A stretch of DNA of 64,000 nucleotides from Paraliobacillus zengyii. Its GTDB lineage: Bacteria > Bacillota > Bacilli > Bacillales > Amphibacillaceae. Every line of letters begins with the position of its first letter. Position 1 is the first letter of the stretch. A program made the position numbers and the translations under genes. Location of the stretch: positions 3,245,501 to 3,309,500 of the forward strand of contig NZ_CP029797.1 in the NCBI RefSeq assembly GCF_003268595.1. The letters run 5' to 3'. Shown here one piece after another: positions 40,199 to 48,104 of the stretch. Below the pieces are notes generated by a model. That model made no database searches and was not told the origin of the DNA. It saw nothing but the letters and a program-made list of their open reading frames with translations.

Positions 40199-40713
40199 CT
40201 GATGAAAAGAAGCAACGCCAAACACCTGCTGGAGGATATATGGCTCAAGCGCAACCAATGCCGGGGCAACCAACTCCCAAAGTTACACAGCAACAAGGAT
40301 TACAAGGACAGACGATGTATCAGCCACAACAAATGCCTAGCTATGGTTACACACCTGGGATGTATCAACAAGGCTACCAACAACCAGCTTATTATCCTGC
40401 ACAAGCCTTTACAAGCCCTACTCAAAATCAACCTTCTTATAGCCAAGTACCAGGGATGTTACCTTTAGAAGAATCCTACATTGAGAATATTTTGCGCCTA
40501 AACAAAGGAAAAGTAGCCACTGTTTATATGACTTTTGAAAATAACGATCGCTGGAATGCAAAAGTGTTTAAAGGCGTAATCGAAGCAGCTGGTAGAGATC
40601 ATATTATCCTTAGTGATCCAGAGACTACGAAACGCTATCTCTTATTAATGGTCTATTTAGATTATATTACATTTGATGGGGAGATAAATTACGATATTCC
40701 TGGTGCCCGCTAA
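40195..40713 (+). CDS. gerQ: Spore coat protein GerQ
   Basis: Coat protein that in B. subtilis is crosslinked by transglutaminase and positions CwlJ in the coat for cortex hydrolysis during dodecylamine and Ca-DPA germination. The 172-residue protein has a low-complexity Gln/Pro/Tyr-rich N-terminal half (about 10-85) and a conserved C-terminal half with EESYIENILRLNKGKVATVY and ILSDPETTKRYLLLMVYLDY. The ATG overlaps the end of the cwlJ remnant by 4 bases; GAGAGGAG lies upstream. Its usual partner CwlJ is broken here. Sigma-E control is expected but I could not define the promoter. Confidence 0.93.
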   Translation: MTDEKKQRQTPAGGYMAQAQPMPGQPTPKVTQQQGLQGQTMYQPQQMPSYGYTPGMYQQGYQQPAYYPAQAFTSPTQNQPSYSQVPGMLPLEESYIENILRLNKGKVATVYMTFENNDRWNAKVFKGVIEAAGRDHIILSDPETTKRYLLLMVYLDYITFDGEINYDIPGAR

Positions 40714-40784
40714 TTGATAAAGTAAAACTTCAGCAGTAAGGTATCTTTTTCTCTTTCCACACTGTTTTTTAGTTAAATTACCGT

Positions 40785-40911
40785 CCGTTGCAACTCTCGC
40801 TTAAACAGCTTCATTTCACCTCATGTTTTAAAGGGAGAGCACTTCGGTCGGTTGCACCGAGAAATAAGAAGTCCTTGCTTTTTAATCAAGAGGCAAGGAC
40901 TACTTTATTTG
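40785..40911 (+). terminator. Structured region and probable gerQ terminator
   Basis: AGTCCTTGC (40870-40878) pairs with GCAAGGACT (40893-40901), followed by ACTTTATTT: probably the gerQ terminator. Upstream, TGCAACTCTC (40789-40798) can pair with GAGAG (about 40835) and GTTGCA (40851-40856), enclosing a small CGGT/ACCG hairpin. The region may be a structured leader of the next gene; the fold is inspection only. Confidence 0.45.
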
Positions 40912-40921
40912 GAGGAAAAGC

Positions 40922-41173
40922 ATGATGAGACATCCACATGAAAGGTTATTACAATTACAATTTTTAACGTTACTTTTAGCAATAGTATTCGGTATTATAA
41001 CAGTGTTCTCTGGGTACATATTTCTTGCATATGTAACTTGTCTTATGCTAGCTGTTAACCTATTATGTGAAGGGCTTATTGAATGGAAGAATCATGATAC
41101 CATTCAATTTGCCTATCATGTTTTACGTGTTATTCTAATCCTAGTCTTTGTTAGTTATTTGTATTTTACATAA
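40922..41173 (+). CDS. Small membrane protein, unknown
   Basis: An 83-residue protein with two or three predicted helices (about 10-34, 34-51 and 64-82) and short polar ends (MMRHPHERLLQ at the front). TTGGAGGAAAAGC gives a strong ribosome site. I do not recognise a family. It lies between gerQ and ywdK, convergent with the latter, and is close behind a probable terminator, so it may have its own promoter. Its size and composition fit the short membrane proteins that are common in Bacillaceae. Confidence 0.7.
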   Translation: MMRHPHERLLQLQFLTLLLAIVFGIITVFSGYIFLAYVTCLMLAVNLLCEGLIEWKNHDTIQFAYHVLRVILILVFVSYLYFT

Positions 41174-41186
41174 TATAGGTTATAAA

Positions 41187-41555
41187 TTAAACAACTTTCA
41201 TTACAGCATATCCAAGTAATATCCAACCTACTAAGAAAGCTACGCCTCCAAGCGGTGTGATTAATGCAAATGTTTTGATCGCGGTTGTTGAATAGATGTA
41301 CAAGCTACCCGAAAAAAGAATAATTCCCGCTAGAAAAAACCAGCCTGCCAAAGAGACACTTGTGATTTGATACTTCGCTAATAAAAAACCTGTAGCTAGT
41401 AATGCGACAGTATGAAACATTTGATATTGAACGGCCTTCTCCCATGTAGCTATTGCCTTTTCAGAAATCTTACCTTCTAGTCCATGTGCACCAAATGCTC
41501 CTAATGCAACTGCGATAAATCCATTAATAATTCCAAGTAATAAAAAAAACTTCAT
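41187..41555 (-). CDS. ywdK: DUF423 family membrane protein (YwdK)
   Basis: A 122-residue protein with four transmembrane helices and the DUF423 signatures FIAVALGAFGAHGLEGK and KAVQYQMFHTVALLATG, followed by FSGSLYIYSTTAIKTFALIT and PLGGVAFLVGW. The family is widespread (E. coli YgdD) but without established function. ATG behind AGGAGG. Position next to gerQ and ywdI is conserved with B. subtilis. Confidence 0.92.
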   Translation of the reverse strand: MKFFLLLGIINGFIAVALGAFGAHGLEGKISEKAIATWEKAVQYQMFHTVALLATGFLLAKYQITSVSLAGWFFLAGIILFSGSLYIYSTTAIKTFALITPLGGVAFLVGWILLGYAVMKVV

Positions 41556-41602
41556 TGTTCCATCCTCCTAATATTTTTTTATTAAATAACACATTTCCCT
41601 AT

Positions 41603-41923
41603 TTAAAAATCAAATAACGAATCCCCATTAGCGTCCTCTTCAACAAGAGGCTTTGATTGAGGTGAGCCATTTGTAACAGTAGGTTTTGATGATGCAGGTG
41701 ACTCGCCCATCATTTTTCGAAGTTCTAGCTCTTCTTGCGCATCGTGTGTTTGTACATGTGTAGAATTAGCTACATTTTCAGTTTCTTCCGTATCTAAAAC
41801 TAAATCACATAATAACTGAATTGCTCGAGCATGTTCTTTCACTTCACTTAGTTGGTCGTGTTTTGTAAGTGCAGTTTGTACTTCTTGCTGCATTTTTTGC
41901 AGTACTTTTTTATTTGTTATCAC
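41603..41923 (-). CDS. ywdI: YwdI family protein (DUF5327)
   Basis: A 106-residue soluble protein; an N-terminal helical half (NKKVLQKMQQEVQTALTK, KEHARAIQLLCDLVL) and a disordered Ser/Pro/Thr-rich C-terminal half ending in NGDSLFDF. This matches YwdI of B. subtilis in size and position next to ywdK. Function unknown. The start is GTG, with AGGGAGG 9 bases upstream. Confidence 0.82.
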   Translation of the reverse strand: MITNKKVLQKMQQEVQTALTKHDQLSEVKEHARAIQLLCDLVLDTEETENVANSTHVQTHDAQEELELRKMMGESPASSKPTVTNGSPQSKPLVEEDANGDSLFDF

Positions 41924-42043
41924 TTTTTATGCCTCCCTAAAACTTCTTTTCCTATTATACAATTCAAATCCTTTAGTTGAAATGGATAGCATTTGAAATT
42001 ATGCCAAATAAGCATTTATAATTAAGTAAAGGAAGTGAACAGA

Positions 42044-42910
42044 TTGAATCGAATCATACACGAAGCAATAGAAAAAATCAATCCAAATGCGACTATTGAG
42101 ACTATTAGATCTTTCTCAGGTGGAGATATTAACCAAGCATATCGTGTGGAAACAAACAATAAAAATTACTTTGTAAAAACAAATCAACATGTACCGGCCA
42201 ACTTTTTTACGTTTGAAGCAAATGGAATTCAGTTAATTAAGAATACAAATACAATCGCTGTTCCAACAGTCCATTACTACAATGAACCAAAGCAACATGA
42301 ACATGCCATACTCGTAATGGATTGGATTGAAGGGAAATCAACAGAAAAGTCGACAATTGAATTAGGGGAGCAAGTTGCTGCACTTCATCAACATCATCAC
42401 GAAAAATACGGGTTAGACCAAGATGGTTTTATCGGATCCTTAGCACAAGTAAACGATTTTACCGATACGTGGATAAGTTATATGCGTGATTATCGTTTAC
42501 TTCCGCAACTTCATCTCGCAAATGAACGAGGCAGATTATCAAACGAACGCTATGCTAAATTAGAAAAATTAATTAATCATATTGATAAATGGCTTCCTGC
42601 TAACCCTAAAGCTTCTTTATTACATGGGGATCTTTGGGGCGGAAATTGGTTAACTGGCGCTAATGGTAAACCATTTCTAATTGACCCTGCTGTTTTTTAT
42701 GGTGATCATTTATTTGAATTAGCTTTCACAGAATTATTTGGCGGGTTTCCACAGGACTTTTACAACGCCTACAAGGAAGTCATGCCGATTGAAGATTACT
42801 ATAATGATGTGAAACCGTTATACCAACTTTATTATCTTCTGGTCCATTTAACCTTATTCGGTGAAGGTTACGGGACCGCTGTAGATCGAACTTTAAACAG
42901 ATACGTTTAA
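42044..42910 (+). CDS. Fructosamine kinase family protein
   Basis: Protein kinase-like-fold enzyme of the fructosamine/ketosamine-3-kinase family, which phosphorylates sugar-amine adducts and so helps repair glycation. The N-terminal FSGGDINQAYRVET and FVKTN (ATP lysine) and the catalytic LLHGDLWGGNWL with FLIDPAVFYGDHLFELAF are present. The start is best placed at a TTG (residues MNRIIHEAIEK) with AAAGGAAG 8 bases upstream; a GTG nine bases earlier overlaps that site. Length 288 residues. Stands alone between ywdI (divergent) and a small membrane protein. Confidence 0.9.
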   Translation: MNRIIHEAIEKINPNATIETIRSFSGGDINQAYRVETNNKNYFVKTNQHVPANFFTFEANGIQLIKNTNTIAVPTVHYYNEPKQHEHAILVMDWIEGKSTEKSTIELGEQVAALHQHHHEKYGLDQDGFIGSLAQVNDFTDTWISYMRDYRLLPQLHLANERGRLSNERYAKLEKLINHIDKWLPANPKASLLHGDLWGGNWLTGANGKPFLIDPAVFYGDHLFELAFTELFGGFPQDFYNAYKEVMPIEDYYNDVKPLYQLYYLLVHLTLFGEGYGTAVDRTLNRYV

Positions 42911-42989
42911 ATGAAACTTTTGATAAAATTTATTCGTAATATAAATATGTACTATATTGCTACGTAACTTTCTAGAGAGGAGTGTTGAT

Positions 42990-43205
42990 GTGTCATTTTT
43001 CCTTATTATTGGCGTTATTGCCTTGATTATTTCGATGCTTCTTATTGGTGGTCTTCCGACAACTGTCCGTACACATCGAGAACGATCTAGTTATCAATCG
43101 GAAACAAGCAAACACCGTAATTCCAGGACAAAGTTTGCATTATATACAGGTTTAATAGCCGCCATTTCATTAGCAATTGCAGGATTCTCTTACCTTTTAC
43201 GTTAA
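42990..43205 (+). CDS. Small two-helix membrane protein, unknown
   Basis: A 71-residue protein starting at a GTG (MSFFLIIGVIALI) with GAGAGGAG 7 bases upstream; the frame is open further but without a ribosome site. Two helices (about 2-20 and 50-70) flank a charged, Ser/Arg-rich linker (TVRTHRERSSYQSETSKHR). I do not recognise a family. A strong terminator follows directly. It may have been the distal gene of a unit with the fructosamine kinase, 80 bp upstream. Confidence 0.7.
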   Translation: MSFFLIIGVIALIISMLLIGGLPTTVRTHRERSSYQSETSKHRNSRTKFALYTGLIAAISLAIAGFSYLLR

Positions 43206-43244
43206 TAACAAAACACGCATCCATAACGGATACGTGTTTTGTTA
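43206..43244 (+). terminator. Terminator after the small membrane protein
   Basis: AACAAAACACG (43207-43217) pairs with CGTGTTTTGTT (43233-43243), with an inner ATCC/GGAT pairing. Confidence 0.85.
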
Positions 43245-43284
43245 TTAATATCTAAATCATTTATAGTTTATGACTAAATTATCA

Positions 43285-43480
43285 TCAACTGCTACGTAAC
43301 ATTTTGGTCTTACCCGCTACGTCAGCAAATGCTTTCCCTTTCCACGGGCACGGCCTCAGCTAACTTGGTAAAGAAAAACACTTTACCAAGTGGATCTTCG
43401 GCTCGTGGGATTGCGATTACTCATCCCATCAAAAACATTCGCTGTTCCCGTAGGAGTGTCAAGCATTTGCTTCCTTCGCT
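43285..43480 (+). repeat. Hairpin-repeat locus 4, plus-oriented copy
   Basis: Outer arms CAGCAAATGCTT (near 43323) and AAGCATTTGCT (near 43461) enclose CCTTTCCACGGGCACGGCC, TCAGCTAACTTGGTAAAG, an inner CTTTACCAAGTGG arm, GGATCTTCGGCTCGTG, GGATTGCGATTACTCATCCC and CTGTTCCCGTAGGAGTGTC. The motif GCTACGTAACA to the left resembles the outer motif of loci 1 and 5. Confidence 0.8.
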
Positions 43481-43782
43481 GATATAGTTCTTATTCATTT
43501 GTTTGCACGCAATTACAAGTAAGAATTAGCGGCTTGATAAATGGGGTGGTAGCTAAATTAGCAACTCAGGTGGTTGATATTCCCAGAAAATAAAAAGCTA
43601 TTTTATTAAATAATTGTAATCTCTTCTTATATGTTAATTGCCAGTAAAATAGATTAGTCATTTCTTCATTTTTTTACTACAAACCAGCGGAGGAAGCCAA
43701 TGGTCGATTCTCCAGCAGGAATAGCATGGGCTGAAGATCCACTCGGAAGTGTTCTTTGCTTCCGAGTTAGCTGAAGCCGTGC

Positions 43783-45361
43783 CTCATAGCCGTCAAGCTA
43801 AGCACTACGGTTTAAAGAACTAGAAAAATACGATACCCTAACGGATAAGAAATAGTTATTTGGAGGGGATGTCGATGTATTTCAAGAAAGAAATGGAGCC
43901 ATTTATTCAAGGCATTCATCAAGTGTTATCAGTCTCTGAGGTGCGTCAATGGGCGCGTGAAATAGGGTTTGTTCAACGCCAAAATAAATTAAAGCCAGAA
44001 GATTTCTTAAGTATTTGTGCCTTTTTAAAAGAAACAGTAGGCTCTAGTGGTTTGGGGAATCTATGTTCAAGTATCACGCGCATATCCGGTGCGGATATAT
44101 CTAAACAGGCCCTACATCAACGTTTCGATGCGAAAGGTGTTGCCTTTCTCCAGGGGATTTTTAATCAACTAGCTGAACAACAAGCTATTTTTATGCGTCC
44201 ATTATATATAGATCATTTATTTTCTCGTATCCGTATTTTAGACGCCACTTCTTTTGGTGTACCTAAAAATGATCCAGATCACCCGGATGGTGCCAAAATC
44301 CAATTAGAATATGAACTATTTGAAGGGAAATTTCTGCATACATTCCTTTATGACCAAACAAAAAGCGACCAACATGCAGCACGGGAATTGGCAGACACAA
44401 TTGAACCAGGAGATCTTATCTTGCGCGATTTGGGTTACTTTTCTGGGGAACACTTGAAGAAAATAGATCGTGCAGGTGGCTTTTATATCTCACGTGTCCC
44501 TGCCAATATGACGTTTTGGACATGGGATAAAAAAGGGAAGATGATGCAAATCAAACCAGAAGAAGATGCAAAAAAATTGGAACATGGAGAAGCGATAGAT
44601 TATGGGCACATTCAAATCGGAAAGAAAGGGAAAAACACACTCCAAACACGTCTGGTCGTGCAACAATTAACCGAGGAACAAAAAAAGAAAAGAGAGGGGT
44701 ATTTACAAAAGAGAAGACGGAAAGGGGGTCACACCCAATCCGCCACCAAAAAAAATCAAATCCAAATCCTTGCCACCAATATAACATCGGATCAGGTAGA
44801 GATGCAAGAGCTATATCCGATTTATTCGTTGCGTTGGCAAGTGGAAATTCTATTTAAAACATGGAAATCATTATTTCATATCGACAAGGTGCGCGCAATG
44901 AATCCTGAACGGTTTGCGTGCCATTTATATGGTACGTTAATTCATATTCTTCTATCCTCTATGATTGCTTTTCAATGTCGGTATTATCTTTATCAGAAGC
45001 ATCAGATCGAAAGCAGTGAGTTCAAATCTATCGATCATGTGAAAAGTGCCATTGAAGAGGATCAAGGCCAAGCGTTGTATCATAGCGATTCCTTTATTAC
45101 ATTGATAAAGAATATCTATCAAAATGTCTACAGGCATGGAAGGAAAGACCATCGTTATCAACATAAGAGTCCTTTTGACATTCTATATCTTGCGTATGAA
45201 AGAACCGTTAAAGCAACATAGAACAACTGTATAAAATTTCCACAATAAAGCAGGAAACGTTTCTTATTTACCTTGTTGTAAAATAATTCAATATTTAGTA
45301 AAAAGTTGTTTAGATACTGTTTTGTTTTTCTATATTTTATCCTTAGCTTGACGGCTATGAG
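43783..45361 (+). mobile_element. IS4-family insertion sequence
   Basis: About 1.58 kb with 20-bp perfect inverted ends (CTCATAGCCGTCAAGCTAAG at 43783-43802, complement at 45342-45361) around one intact transposase gene. CGTGCC occurs at both junctions (43778-43783 and 45363-45368) and is the only visible target repeat. It is inserted into the conserved core of a hairpin repeat. Confidence 0.88.
43875..45221 (+). CDS. IS4-family transposase
   Basis: DDE transposase of about 448 residues. The N-terminal region has DISKQALHQRFDAKGVAFL; catalytic stretches are IRILDATSFGVPK (first Asp), ILRDLGYFSGEHLKKI (second Asp) and YSLRWQVEILFKTWKSLFHI (the YREK-like Glu region typical of IS4). A basic linker (KKKREGYLQKRRRKGGH) lies between the second Asp and the Glu. 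The start is set at the second ATG because GGAGGGG is 6 bases upstream. The frame is intact, so the element may be mobile. Confidence 0.9.
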   Translation: MYFKKEMEPFIQGIHQVLSVSEVRQWAREIGFVQRQNKLKPEDFLSICAFLKETVGSSGLGNLCSSITRISGADISKQALHQRFDAKGVAFLQGIFNQLAEQQAIFMRPLYIDHLFSRIRILDATSFGVPKNDPDHPDGAKIQLEYELFEGKFLHTFLYDQTKSDQHAARELADTIEPGDLILRDLGYFSGEHLKKIDRAGGFYISRVPANMTFWTWDKKGKMMQIKPEEDAKKLEHGEAIDYGHIQIGKKGKNTLQTRLVVQQLTEEQKKKREGYLQKRRRKGGHTQSATKKNQIQILATNITSDQVEMQELYPIYSLRWQVEILFKTWKSLFHIDKVRAMNPERFACHLYGTLIHILLSSMIAFQCRYYLYQKHQIESSEFKSIDHVKSAIEEDQGQALYHSDSFITLIKNIYQNVYRHGRKDHRYQHKSPFDILYLAYERTVKAT

Positions 45362-45502
45362 ACGTGCCTGCGGAAAGGGAGACCATTGGCTTGCGTAGCG
45401 TATCGTGTCTAAATTAATAGATTTTTGTTTGTGATAAGAATGGTACGTCGTAGTTTCTCTAAAATCCAAATAGCATAACAATACTCGCGAAAAAGGTCTT
45501 TG

Positions 45503-46525
45503 TTATTGATAGTTTACTTGTTTGTTTTTTCTGGTTTTTCTTTCTGTTAATCTTTGATTGATCTCAGTTAATCTGCCCTCGATAATTGGTTGAAAAGACA
45601 TGAACACTGTTTTGCTTGATAATAGCAAAACGATTAAAAGCGATAAGACAGCTAATCCGAAGACATCAAGTATGTGATCTACTCTGAACCAACCTGCTTC
45701 TCGAAAGAATTGGATGAATAATCCATGCAATAAATAAACATAAAGTGTTTGTTTGCCAAAATTGGTCCATCTATATTGTTTGCGAGGAATCCAGGCAAAT
45801 AAGCTACAGGTTAATATTGTTGCAATAAGATAAATACCTAGACGTATGAAACCTCCCCATATTGGTTGATCTAAATCTGCAAAAGCAAACGATCCGAGTA
45901 ACCAATGCGATGAAAAGCTAGGTAGATAGACAAGTAGTATTACTACGAGACTCATTGTTGCAAAACTTACTTGTTTCACAATTGGATGCGTTAAATTTTT
46001 TATTTGATCTTTTGTTATCCAGTAACCAATTAAGAAGAATGGGAAGAAGACAAAAGTTCTAGAAAGACTATATTCCGCTCCGATACCATTTATATAACCA
46101 GCACTAATTCCAATTCCCACTGCGATAATAATCCCTGCCATTGGTGATATTTTCTTAAATAGTATTAATAACAGATGCCAAGAGAATAAACTTAGTAAAA
46201 ACCATAATGACCAATGTGGTTGAAATAGTGGGGTTTGCCAACTAGCGTTTCCAATTAAAAAGTAATACGCCGAATATACACCCTGAAATACCACATACGG
46301 AAAGACTAACTTTTTAGTTAAATTCCAAATATACCCTGCATTTCCTATTCCTTTAGCAAAGAATCCACTTAGCAGAATAAATGCAGGCATATGAAATAGA
46401 TAGATAAAATCATAGCTGACACGCATAATTGCTGAATCATGCGTAAACGGTTGAATCATATGACCAAATACTACTAAAAAAATTAATATAAATTTAGCAT
46501 TATCAAAAAAAGCATCTCGCTTCAT
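45503..46525 (-). CDS. Membrane acyltransferase (acyltransferase family 3)
   Basis: An integral-membrane protein of 340 residues with about ten helices. The N-terminal RDAFFDNAKFILIFLVVFGH carries the conserved His after the first helix, followed by YLFHMPAFILLSGFF, both typical of the acyltransferase_3 / fucose 4-O-acetylase-like family that O-acetylates cell-surface sugars. The start is ATG at the fourth codon of the open frame: AAGGG lies 8 bases upstream of it and abuts the earlier GTG. Neighbours give no hint of the acceptor. Located between the IS4-type element and a CNNM/CorC gene. Confidence 0.85.
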   Translation of the reverse strand: MKRDAFFDNAKFILIFLVVFGHMIQPFTHDSAIMRVSYDFIYLFHMPAFILLSGFFAKGIGNAGYIWNLTKKLVFPYVVFQGVYSAYYFLIGNASWQTPLFQPHWSLWFLLSLFSWHLLLILFKKISPMAGIIIAVGIGISAGYINGIGAEYSLSRTFVFFPFFLIGYWITKDQIKNLTHPIVKQVSFATMSLVVILLVYLPSFSSHWLLGSFAFADLDQPIWGGFIRLGIYLIATILTCSLFAWIPRKQYRWTNFGKQTLYVYLLHGLFIQFFREAGWFRVDHILDVFGLAVLSLLIVLLLSSKTVFMSFQPIIEGRLTEINQRLTERKTRKNKQVNYQ

Positions 46526-46534
46526 TTCACTCAC

Positions 46535-46797
46535 CCTTATCTAGTTGAAAGATCTCTTATATATATACCCATTATATGATAAGATAAGCAAATTTAAATG
46601 CCGTTAATCAACTTGTAATGGATTTTTAATTTAATGTAATCCTTGTAATTATTCAGAGTAATTTACTAACTAATTATTTTATCTTTAAGATCTAACTCCT
46701 ATACAATTAACTGTACACGTATAAAGCTTTATATTATAATACCTTTTGTATACCTTTTCAATTAAGGTTTCAAAAATTTTTTTAAACTATTAGGAGT
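46535..46797. other. Divergent promoter region, AT-rich
   Basis: 263 bp between the acyltransferase and the CNNM/CorC gene. It is very AT-rich with several TATAAT-like strings. I recognised no Mg2+ riboswitch or other structured RNA, repeat or small gene. Confidence 0.35.
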
Positions 46798-46806
46798 GTG
46801 ACATTT

Positions 46807-48054
46807 TTGGACGATTTACCACTGAATGCGATTTTTTTACTTATATCTTTAATCCTGTTATCAGCCTTTTTCTCGTCTGCCGAAACAGCTTATTCTAGTC
46901 TCAACAAAATTAGAATTAAAAAATTTGCTGAAGCAGGCAAAAGTGGAAGTAAAAAAGCATTATATATTTCAGAAAATTTCGATAAGTCATTGTCGACAAT
47001 TTTAATCGGTAATAACATCGTTAACATTGCAGCTGCAAGTATTTCTACAAAAATAGCTACCGATTTAGTCGGCGGAAATAGCGCTATAGTAATCAGTACC
47101 ATTGTAATGACAATTTTAATATTAATTTTTGGAGAGATATTACCTAAATCTTTAGCAAAAGAACATGCTGAAACATATGCTTTGAAAATTTCAGGTATAC
47201 TATTTCTTTTAATAAAAATACTTGCCCCTATTAACTTTCTATTCATTAAATTAAAAGTATTCGTCTCGAATTTCTTCGCTAAAAGTGACGGAATGCCTTC
47301 TGTTACTGAAGATGAGTTGAAAGTAATGCTTGATATTAGTGAAGAAGAAGGAGTTATTGATAAAGAAGAACGTGAATTAATTCACCGATCAATGGATTTT
47401 GATGATACGATTGCTAAGGAAATTTTGACACCTCGCATTGATATGGTAGCCATCGATGTTAATCAATCAATAGATGAAATGAAAGAAGTTTTCTTTTCTG
47501 AGCAGTTTTCAAGAATACCAGTTTATGAAGGTAATACAGATAATATAATTGGAATATTGTCAGAAAGAGATTTCCTTACTCATATGATTAGATATAAAGA
47601 ATTAAATATTAGGGAGCTGCTTAGAGAACCCTTATTCATTGTAGAATCAACAAAAATATCAACTTTATTACCAACTTTACAAAAAGAAAAAGTTCATATG
47701 GCAATTGTTTTAGATGAATTCTCTGGTACAGCAGGTCTAATAACGTTAGAAGATATATTAGAAGAGATTGTAGGAGAAATATGGGATGAGCAAGATGAAA
47801 AGTTAACTTCTCTTTCCCAAATCGACGACCTTAACTATAGGCTTGATGCACAGTATCCTTTAGATGACTTCGCTAATATTATGAATGTGCCTATTCCCAA
47901 GAGTTCATATCATACCCTTGGTGGTTGGATTATCGAGAAGTTTGAAGCTATTCCAGAGATAGGTGCTACCTTTTCATACGACAAACTAAATATTATTGTA
48001 GATGATGTTACGGATAGAAGAGTTAAAAAAATTGTTGTCCAAATAAAAGAATAA
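46807..48054 (+). CDS. CNNM/CBS/CorC-HlyC domain transporter-like protein
   Basis: Membrane protein with an N-terminal DUF21 (CNNM) domain of three to four helices (about 5-155, with LSAFFSSAETAYSSLNKIR and IFGEILPKSLAKE), a CBS pair (about 195-320, with ILTPRIDMVAIDV and SRIPVYEG), and a C-terminal CorC_HlyC domain (about 330-415). Relatives such as MpfA export Mg2+. The open frame begins with a GTG only one base after AGGAG; the TTG three codons on is spaced 10 bases and is preferred, but the choice is uncertain. Transcribed alone, ending in a short terminator. Confidence 0.88.
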   Translation: MDDLPLNAIFLLISLILLSAFFSSAETAYSSLNKIRIKKFAEAGKSGSKKALYISENFDKSLSTILIGNNIVNIAAASISTKIATDLVGGNSAIVISTIVMTILILIFGEILPKSLAKEHAETYALKISGILFLLIKILAPINFLFIKLKVFVSNFFAKSDGMPSVTEDELKVMLDISEEEGVIDKEERELIHRSMDFDDTIAKEILTPRIDMVAIDVNQSIDEMKEVFFSEQFSRIPVYEGNTDNIIGILSERDFLTHMIRYKELNIRELLREPLFIVESTKISTLLPTLQKEKVHMAIVLDEFSGTAGLITLEDILEEIVGEIWDEQDEKLTSLSQIDDLNYRLDAQYPLDDFANIMNVPIPKSSYHTLGGWIIEKFEAIPEIGATFSYDKLNIIVDDVTDRRVKKIVVQIKE

Positions 48055-48066
48055 TATATAAAGAAT

Positions 48067-48100
48067 ATGCGTGCCAATCTTCATTGAGCACGCATTTCTT
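48067..48100 (+). terminator. Terminator of the CNNM/CorC gene
   Basis: TGCGTGC (48068-48074) pairs with GCACGCA (48088-48094), followed by TTTCTT. It lies between two convergent genes and could serve both. Confidence 0.7.
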
Positions 48101-48104
48101 CTAA

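Larger units (their letters stand above)
43685..45456 (-). repeat. Hairpin-repeat locus 4, reversed copy, split by an IS
   Basis: The left part (about 43687-43783) has AGCCAATGGTC, CTCCAGCAGGAATAGCATGG, GCTGAAGATCCACTCGGAAG, TTCCGAGTTAGCTGAAGCC and stops at CGTGCC. The right part resumes at 45363 with CGTGCCTGCGGAAAGGGAG and GACCATTGGC, complementary to the far left arm. Joined, they give a normal reversed copy. CGTGCC is present on both sides of the inserted IS. TACGTCGTAGTTT at 45444-45456 is the outer motif. Confidence 0.82.

Noticed and set aside
45158..45481. Open frame of 107 codons on the minus strand across the right IS4 end
   Set aside because: It spans the IS end, the inverted repeat and host hairpin-repeat sequence; there is no ribosome site or family resemblance.
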